Origin: Macrotis lagotis | Lineage: Eukaryota; Chordata; Mammalia; Peramelemorphia; Peramelidae | Length of the DNA stretch: 64,000 bases | Direction of reading: 5' to 3' | Assembly (NCBI RefSeq): GCF_037893015.1 | Contig: NC_133664.1 | Coordinates: forward strand, 131,840,600-131,904,599 | Part shown: piece by piece, positions 59,701 through 64,000 of the stretch | Position numbering within the stretch: the first letter of the stretch is position 1 | Layout of the letters: each line of letters opens with the position of its first letter | The notes under the pieces: model-generated | The model's database searches: none | What the model was told of the DNA's origin: nothing | What the model saw: the letters and a program-made list of their open reading frames with translations, nothing else | Translations under genes and position numbers: made by a program

Positions 59701-62700
59701 GGAAATTTAAACAACTTTAGGATATCATCTCAGGGGCAGCTAGGTGGTACAGTGGATAGAGCACTGGCCCTGGAGTCAGGAGGATCGGAGTTCAAATCTG
59801 ACCTCAGACACTTAATAATTGCCTAGCTGTGTTTGGGCAAGTCAACTTAACCCCATTGCCTTGTTAAAAAAAAAACAGCTATCATCTCACACCTATCAGA
59901 TTGCATAAAATGAGAGAAGAGAAAATAAATACTGGAGGGGATGTGGAAAAACTGAAATACTAACCCACTGATGATGGAACTATGAACTGATTTCAACTAT
60001 TGTGAAGAACAATCTGGAATTACTATTAAACTGATTTTAGCCCAACAATACCACGATTAGGTCTGTTTCCCAAGATGAGGTTGAAAAAGGAAAAGAATCT
60101 CTATATTCTAAAATATTTATAGCAGTTCTCTTTGTGGTGGCAAAGAAATGAAAATTGAGGGGGATGCAGGTCAATTGGAGATTGGTTAAGCAAGTTGTGG
60201 TATATGAATGTAATGGAAAAGTACTGCACTGTAAGAAATAATGAGATGGTTAATTTTAAAAAATATGCAGACTTGTATGAAATAATGAAAAGTGAAGGGA
60301 GTTGAACCAAGAGAATGTTGTATACAATAATAGCAATATTGTTAGAAGAGTGGTTGTGATCACCAACTTATTCTGAGTATTATAAATATTCAGATCAACT
60401 ATAAAGGTCCTATAATTCCTAGAAGGAAGATGCTATACACCCCCACCCCCCAAAAAAAACTGTAAATAAAAGAATGCATATCATGGTTTTACATATATTT
60501 ATGTCTGCATCAAATGATAGCCTTCTCTAGTGTGGTGTGGGGAAGGAGGGAGACAGGAGGGAGACAATTCGGAACTTAAAGCTCAACAAAAGCAAACAAA
60601 TAAAAATCAGAAGAAGGCTTCCAGGACATCAAGTAGATTTTTTATGGATGATTTACATGAAAACACAGACAAGAACTGCACTGAATGATGTGTGAATAGA
60701 TTTTGACCTTAACTGATATTAGAATCTACACATAAGTAGGATCAAAGATTCATTAAAATATGGTTATTAACAGTACAAATTCTTAGAAAAATCCAAAGAG
60801 AGGGTGTGTGTGTGTGTGTTTGTGTTTGTGTGTTTGTGTGTGTGTATGTGTGTGTGTGTGTGAAAATGTCAATCTCAGAAGAGTAGGAGAAATCAAATTT
60901 TGCTTTTCTGTAATGGGCTGGGGGACACTGGTTGGGAAAAAAAACTGATGGTGACAACAGAAAGGGAAGCAGATCTTTTAAGAGAAAAGAAATGGAGTTT
61001 AATTTTAAGAAATCTCTGTTTCTTAGTCTTTACCTCACAACACAAAGTCACCACTTTGTACATGGAACTGGGAACGTTAATTGTTTCCAATGTGGGAAAG
61101 GATGTTACAGACTCCTGGTTTCCTCAGTAAGAAATCTGAATACATTTTCTCAAAGAAATATTTTTATGAAGTTTCATTTCCATAGTAATAGTGGTTCAGA
61201 TCTTCAGCTTAAATAGGTCACATACTTAAAAAGAATTGAAGTGGGTAGGAAGGAGACCCACTTCGACCTTGCTATGATATTGCTTCTCTAGGAAAGTGGT
61301 CCATAGTTCAAAATGACTATGAACTATTAACACAGTACTTCTAAAACCCTGGAACTACTTATGCTCAGGAAATATGAAAAATAAAACCAAAAAATTTTGC
61401 AAAGTAATCTTTACATTAAAAAAAGTAAAATATAGGGTCTCAGTTCCCAAATTCTTATGTACAAATGAAGTAAAAATAGGATATTTACCAAGATGATGAA
61501 TACAAGTGAAGCACACATTACTACCTGCATTTAACAGAAGATTATTAAGATTTGCTTCTTTTTGGAAGACAAACATAAAGTTCTTACTTTTGCCCTCAAA
61601 GTTTCAGGCTAAATGCTGAGCATTCAGCAAAGTAGCTTCTGATTATGACACTTCTGCACTTTCATAGACTAATCTACCTCCCTCCTAACAAAATAAGGAA
61701 TAAATAGTATATAAACAGCATATAAATTTGCTTCTAGAATTTTTCCATTTCATCAAAGGTCAATATGAATCTTTCTTTTAGGATTTTTTTTTTTTTGCAA
61801 GGCAATGGGGTTAAGTGGCTTGCCCAAGGCTACACGGCTAGATAATTATTAAGTGTCTGAGACCAGATTTGAACCCAAGTACTCCTGACTCCAGGGCCGG
61901 TGCTTTACCACTGCGCCATCTAGCCGCCCCCTGAATCTTATTTCTTGAAAAAAGATTTCCTTGACTCAAATGATCAACTTATTCATTTTAGTGGCTAAGT
62001 TCATGCTTTCTGCTTACATAGCTATGTCTGTATACTAAATCTGCAATATATATTATATTAAAATCCAGAATCAATTGCATCATCCAGAGTCTTTCAAGGA
62101 AATGACTAAAAGGATATATTAACAGAAGAAATTAAGGGAGAAAGGGAAGGTAGTCTTTTAAAAATGAAATAGTTTTCTAAGTCAGATTTGTTTTTCACTT
62201 CATCTGGATTAAAAGTATAGTGGATATTTACCTGATTACAAATACAGTAACGTGGTTCATTTGGATCATAAGTCCAATCAACTTGGTTGTTGGAATCAGA
62301 CTCTGGTATTGCTGTTGTTTGTTGAGAGAGTTCTTGTGCTAATGCTGATGATGAGGAACAAGATGATAAAGAGGAAGAAGAAGACGATGAAGATGATTGC
62401 TGGCTTGAGGACTTGTTGTTATTTCTGAAAAATAGCAACAACTTTATTTGGTAGACAATTCAGAGACAGTCAACTAAAAAAATTCTATATAAGCACCTGA
62501 AAGAAAAGAATCTGATTATATTACTTAGTGTTTACTTTTAACATGTAATTTTTTAAAAATTATTTCAAATACAAAAAATGAAAATTTTGTGGAATAGGAA
62601 AAAAAGTTATGACAAAGACTCTCAAAAAACTATCATTATTGAATTGCTGTTTTTTTTTATAGTTGTTGAGTAATTAGGGCCTGTTTTAGTGAGAAGGTTG

Positions 62701-63822
62701 AGGCTATGAGTTACAAATTGTCTCAGTTCCCACTTCCATTCTTTAAACTTATCATCATTATTTAAACTTTCTTCCCTTAGTCACACATATCCCAACTAAG
62801 TCTAACCTCTTGGCTTGTACCCTTGATCTGACCCCACTTCCTCCTGCCTTCTTTAGGACCTTGCTCCAAATATTATTCCTTTCACCCCAACCCAAGAAAG
62901 AACCTCCTTTGACTCTTGTAACCCATGTAGCTACAATCCCAATCTCTCATCTCCTAGCTTCTTGAAGAAATAGAATAAATCTAATGCTTCTAATTTCCCC
63001 ATAGTCTCCCTTTAATCCAGCAAGGCTATCAATGTGTTTCTAATCAACAAATTCTATGGTCTTTTTCCTATCATTGTGCCTTATAACTTCTTTGTAGATT
63101 TTGAACACCATCTCTTACCAGCTATTTTCTCCTTCTAACCACACTGTCCTGTAATTGTTCCTTCCATGACCTTAAGTCAAAACTCCTCTTTTCTCAATAC
63201 CCTTAATGTGGATGAATGTTCCTTAAGAGTCTGGTTTAGGTCTTCCCCCCCTTATTTCTCTAATCTCTTACTTGGCAGTTTCATTCACTTTTATAGTCTT
63301 CAATTAACAATTTTATGCAGATGACTTCTAAATGTCTGTCTCCAAAGTTAACTTCTTTGAGCTCTAGATCCATATCTAAAGGTCTTCATAACATCTCCAC
63401 TGGATGACCAAAGTACATCTCATCCTTAAATGTCATCACTCTTCTAGGAATAGGAATAAAAGTTAAATACTAAGCCTAACTTGACTTACCCTACTAATTC
63501 CTGCCCAGTACTTGCATAGTCTATATCACTATTTAAAGATGTAAAAGAACAAACTGTATGGCTCCCAGAGAGGATATAAGGATTTCTTTTAAAATAAGTT
63601 TAGTGAACCAAAAACCCCCCACAAAACTTACTTGCTTTTTCTACCACTCCGTGAATCTGTGGCTGCTGAACTTATGGTCTGAGTTAATGTAGATGCCAAT
63701 GCTGATGAAGAATAGCCTGTTGATTCCCTGGCTAATGAAAATTCTCTTCCTAGCTGGAAGTCATTATTCTTAAAAGCTTCATAGCTAGCCTTTAAACTTG
63801 ATGTTCTTCTACCTTCTTTCAT
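53614..63822 (-). CDS. ING3: ING3, inhibitor of growth family member 3 (last four coding exons; 5' part outside window)
   Basis: ING3 is a chromatin reader subunit of the NuA4/TIP60 histone acetyltransferase complex; its PHD finger binds histone H3 trimethylated on lysine 4. Four exons join in frame (191, 193, 39 and 117 nt; phases 2, 0, 0) into 179 residues plus TAA. They carry a linker starting [17 protein letters not shown], a serine-rich tract, and a complete C4HC3 PHD finger. Its zinc ligands, numbered within this fragment, are C124, C126, C137, C142, H148, C151, C164 and C167, followed by the basic tail KRRGSRHK. Each intron inspected has GT donor and AG acceptor. The full human protein is about 418 residues, so a little over half, including the N-terminal ING domain, lies past position 64000. 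No frameshift or stop is present, so this looks like the functional gene rather than a processed copy. Identification is from memory of the family but very secure. Confidence 0.97.
53731..55379. other. ING3 intron (between the last two coding exons), nothing recognised
   Basis: The intron runs 53731-55686. AT-rich; no recognised interspersed repeat in this part. Short open frames are not supported. Confidence 0.45.
55380..55545 (+). mobile_element. L2 3' end fragment in ING3 intron
   Basis: GGATGAAAAACCTATAAGG, a CT-run, then CTCAGTACCATGCCTTTCAC, ATGGCAGGCACTTCATG and TTTGTTGATTTATTT. Confidence 0.6.
55687..55725 (-). CDS. ING3: ING3 micro-exon in PHD finger (13 codons)
   Basis: A 39-nt exon lies between acceptor TTTTTTTAATTAG (AG 55727-55726) and donor GTAAGT. 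It encodes [13 protein letters not shown] and keeps phase 0 on both sides. It supplies the third PHD zinc ligand (Cys in GCD) and the Tyr and Met positions that in ING PHD fingers help form the H3K4me3 pocket. Because its length is a multiple of three, skipping it would keep frame but remove a zinc ligand. Confidence 0.95.
55726..56690. other. ING3 intron, mostly unassigned, ending in an AT-rich tandem
   Basis: From about 56600 to 56696 phrases like TGTTTATATTATATCAAT recur imperfectly. Nothing else recognised. Confidence 0.4.
56700..59040 (+). mobile_element. RTE-like LINE, degraded, in ING3 intron, opposite to ING3
   Basis: Frames are broken, but pieces of the ORF can be read in order. [11 protein letters not shown] (56970-57000) is the endonuclease LGDFNARVG motif. 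Near 58770-58800 a [13 protein letters not shown] piece corresponds to the YGCETWTL block after the polymerase. [14 protein letters not shown] (58930-58970) and the RGRKP phrase after it correspond to the GHIxRMxDNRWT...RGRP block. A SINE interrupts it at about 57009-57123. No intact frame remains. Confidence 0.7.
56997..57138 (-). mobile_element. tRNA-derived marsupial SINE, internally deleted, antisense
   Basis: TTTGCAAGGCAAACGGGGTT, AAGTGGCTTGTCCAAGGCCA, then CACAGCTAGGTACTCCAGGG, skipping the middle. Ends TATGCCACCTAGCCACCCC. AAAGGAAAAATTTTT-like sequence flanks both sides as the target duplication. Confidence 0.9.
59080..60480 (+). mobile_element. Marsupial L1 3' part, in ING3 intron, opposite to ING3
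   Basis: AATGAAAAAATATAAAAGAC, GAACCTAGTGTTTAACAAAA, AACTGATAGTCAAAGGACAT, CATCTCACACCTATCAGATT, ATACTGGAGGGGATGTGGAA, AACAATACCACGATTAGGTC, TTTGTGGTGGCAAAGAAATG and GTATACAATAATAGCAATAT follow the end of L1 ORF2 and its 3' region. A SINE divides it at 59733-59879. Confidence 0.85.
59723..59889 (+). mobile_element. tRNA-derived marsupial SINE inserted in L1, with target site duplication
   Basis: A perfect 10-bp duplication TATCATCTCA (59723-59732, 59880-59889) brackets the SINE. Removing one copy restores the L1 reading, so the SINE is younger than this L1 copy. Confidence 0.93.
60481..60800. other. ING3 intron, L1 tail region, not further assigned
   Basis: G-rich phrase GGAAGGAGGGAGACAGGAGG at 60541-60560 resembles the terminal part of L1. 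The remainder is unassigned. Confidence 0.4.
60804..60862. repeat. (TG)n microsatellite in ING3 intron
   Basis: TG repeat with TTTG and TATG interruptions. Confidence 0.95.
60863..61766. other. ING3 intron, nothing recognised
   Basis: No named repeat. A phrase translating to NCFQCGKG near 61080 recalls a retroviral-type zinc knuckle but lacks the following His and Cys. Confidence 0.4.
61767..61945 (-). mobile_element. tRNA-derived marsupial SINE with target site duplication, antisense
   Basis: Body 61783-61932: TTTTGCAAGGCAATGGGGTT, AGATAATTATTAAGTGTCTG, TTTGAACCCAAGTACTCCTG and reversed head CACTGCGCCATCTAGCCGCC. GAATCTTTCTTTT on the left and GAATCTTATTTCT on the right form the duplication. 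Confidence 0.93.
62232..62424 (-). CDS. ING3: ING3 exon: serine-rich tract and start of PHD finger
   Basis: Acceptor TTTTTCAG is followed by AAATAACAAC. The first base completes the split lysine, then 64 codons run to CAG before donor GTAAAT (phase 0). The exon encodes NNNKSSSQQ, nine serines, and LSSCSSSS. It then reads through an acidic stretch to [17 protein letters not shown], which opens the PHD finger and supplies its first two zinc ligands, C124 and C126 of the visible fragment. The serine tract uses mixed TCA/TCT/TCC/AGC codons, so it is not a simple trinucleotide repeat at DNA level throughout. Confidence 0.96.
62425..62779. other. ING3 intron, nothing recognised
   Basis: AT-rich sequence just upstream of the serine-rich exon (minus strand sense), without a named repeat. 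Confidence 0.4.
62780..63445 (+). mobile_element. L2 LINE ORF2 remnant in ING3 intron, opposite to ING3
   Basis: C/T-rich text of L2 type. At 63312-63326 the phrase TTTTATGCAGATGAC translates to FYADD, the reverse-transcriptase catalytic motif of L2. CTAGATCCATATCTAAAGG and ACTGGATGACCAAAGTACAT then match the L2 string ending in ACTGGATGTCC. Frames are broken. Confidence 0.65.
63632..63822 (-). CDS. ING3: ING3 exon encoding the linker segment (fourth from last)
   Basis: The exon follows the acceptor TTTTTTAG (AG at 63824-63823) and begins exactly at an internal ATG codon, so this Met is not the protein start. It gives 63 codons plus two bases (AA) before the donor GTAAGT at 63631-63626. The split lysine codon is completed by the next exon. 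It contains the conserved linker ([17 protein letters not shown]) and ends in a basic SRSGRKS run. It sits in the unstructured region between the N-terminal ING domain and the PHD finger. Confidence 0.95.
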
Positions 63823-64000
63823 CTAAAAAAGATATTTGACAATATTAGACACAAAATCATTATAATAGTACTTCCCTTGTATTAGCCAACTTCAATCTTA
63901 TAACAGTTAAAACTACTGCATTAAAATATTAAAAAGTAGGTATTAATTCAGTCATGAAAATATGTACTTATCTTCTTACCAGAGGCACTAAAAAAAATCT

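Noticed and set aside
61026..61216. NCFQCGKG phrase as a retroviral-type nucleocapsid knuckle
   Set aside because: Only the first two cysteines fit; the His and last Cys are missing, and no other retroviral sequence is near.

Overview
The window is vertebrate nuclear DNA, almost certainly from a marsupial. It is AT-rich and mostly interspersed repeats: tRNA-derived SINEs of the type common in marsupials (head near GCTAGGTGGCGCAGTGG, tail CTTGCAAAAAA), marsupial-type L1, RTE-like LINEs with a C-terminal zinc-knuckle motif, older L2, MIR and CR1/L3 copies, one Tigger-like DNA transposon and one probable solo LTR. The SINE tail and L1 types suggest an Australian lineage, perhaps dasyurid; that is an impression, not a demonstration.

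Two protein genes are supported, both on the minus strand. The last four coding exons of ING3 (63822-63632, 62424-62232, 55725-55687, 53730-53614) have correct splice sites and phases and encode the linker, a serine-rich tract and the whole C-terminal PHD finger. The 3' UTR runs to about 52.83 kb, with AATAAA at 52858-52853. ING3's upstream exons lie beyond the right edge. About 22 kb downstream, the first coding exon of CPED1 (30864-30616) encodes an N-terminal signal anchor and ends in a clean donor site. The rest of CPED1 is off the left edge, so 1-30615 is the first part of a long CPED1 intron. Head-to-tail ING3 then CPED1 matches the order I know from human 7q31.

Layout: 1-30.6 kb, CPED1 intron full of repeats; 30.6-32.4 kb, CPED1 first coding exon and 5' flank, with a diverged internal duplication; 32.4-52.8 kb, intergenic, with a long antisense L1 (38.7-42.2 kb), a diverged tandem duplication (44.1-46.2 kb) and a nested CR1/L3 (49.0-50.4 kb); 52.8-64 kb, the ING3 3' half, with RTE and L1 copies in the introns or between exons.

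I found no bacterial-type system, CRISPR array, structural RNA gene or convincing novel protein gene. The most unusual non-repeat items are the duplicated block beside the CPED1 exon, the tandem duplication at 44-46 kb, and a 206-codon open frame at 51.5-52.1 kb that lacks an ATG start. Repeat family names rest on recognition from memory, without alignment.
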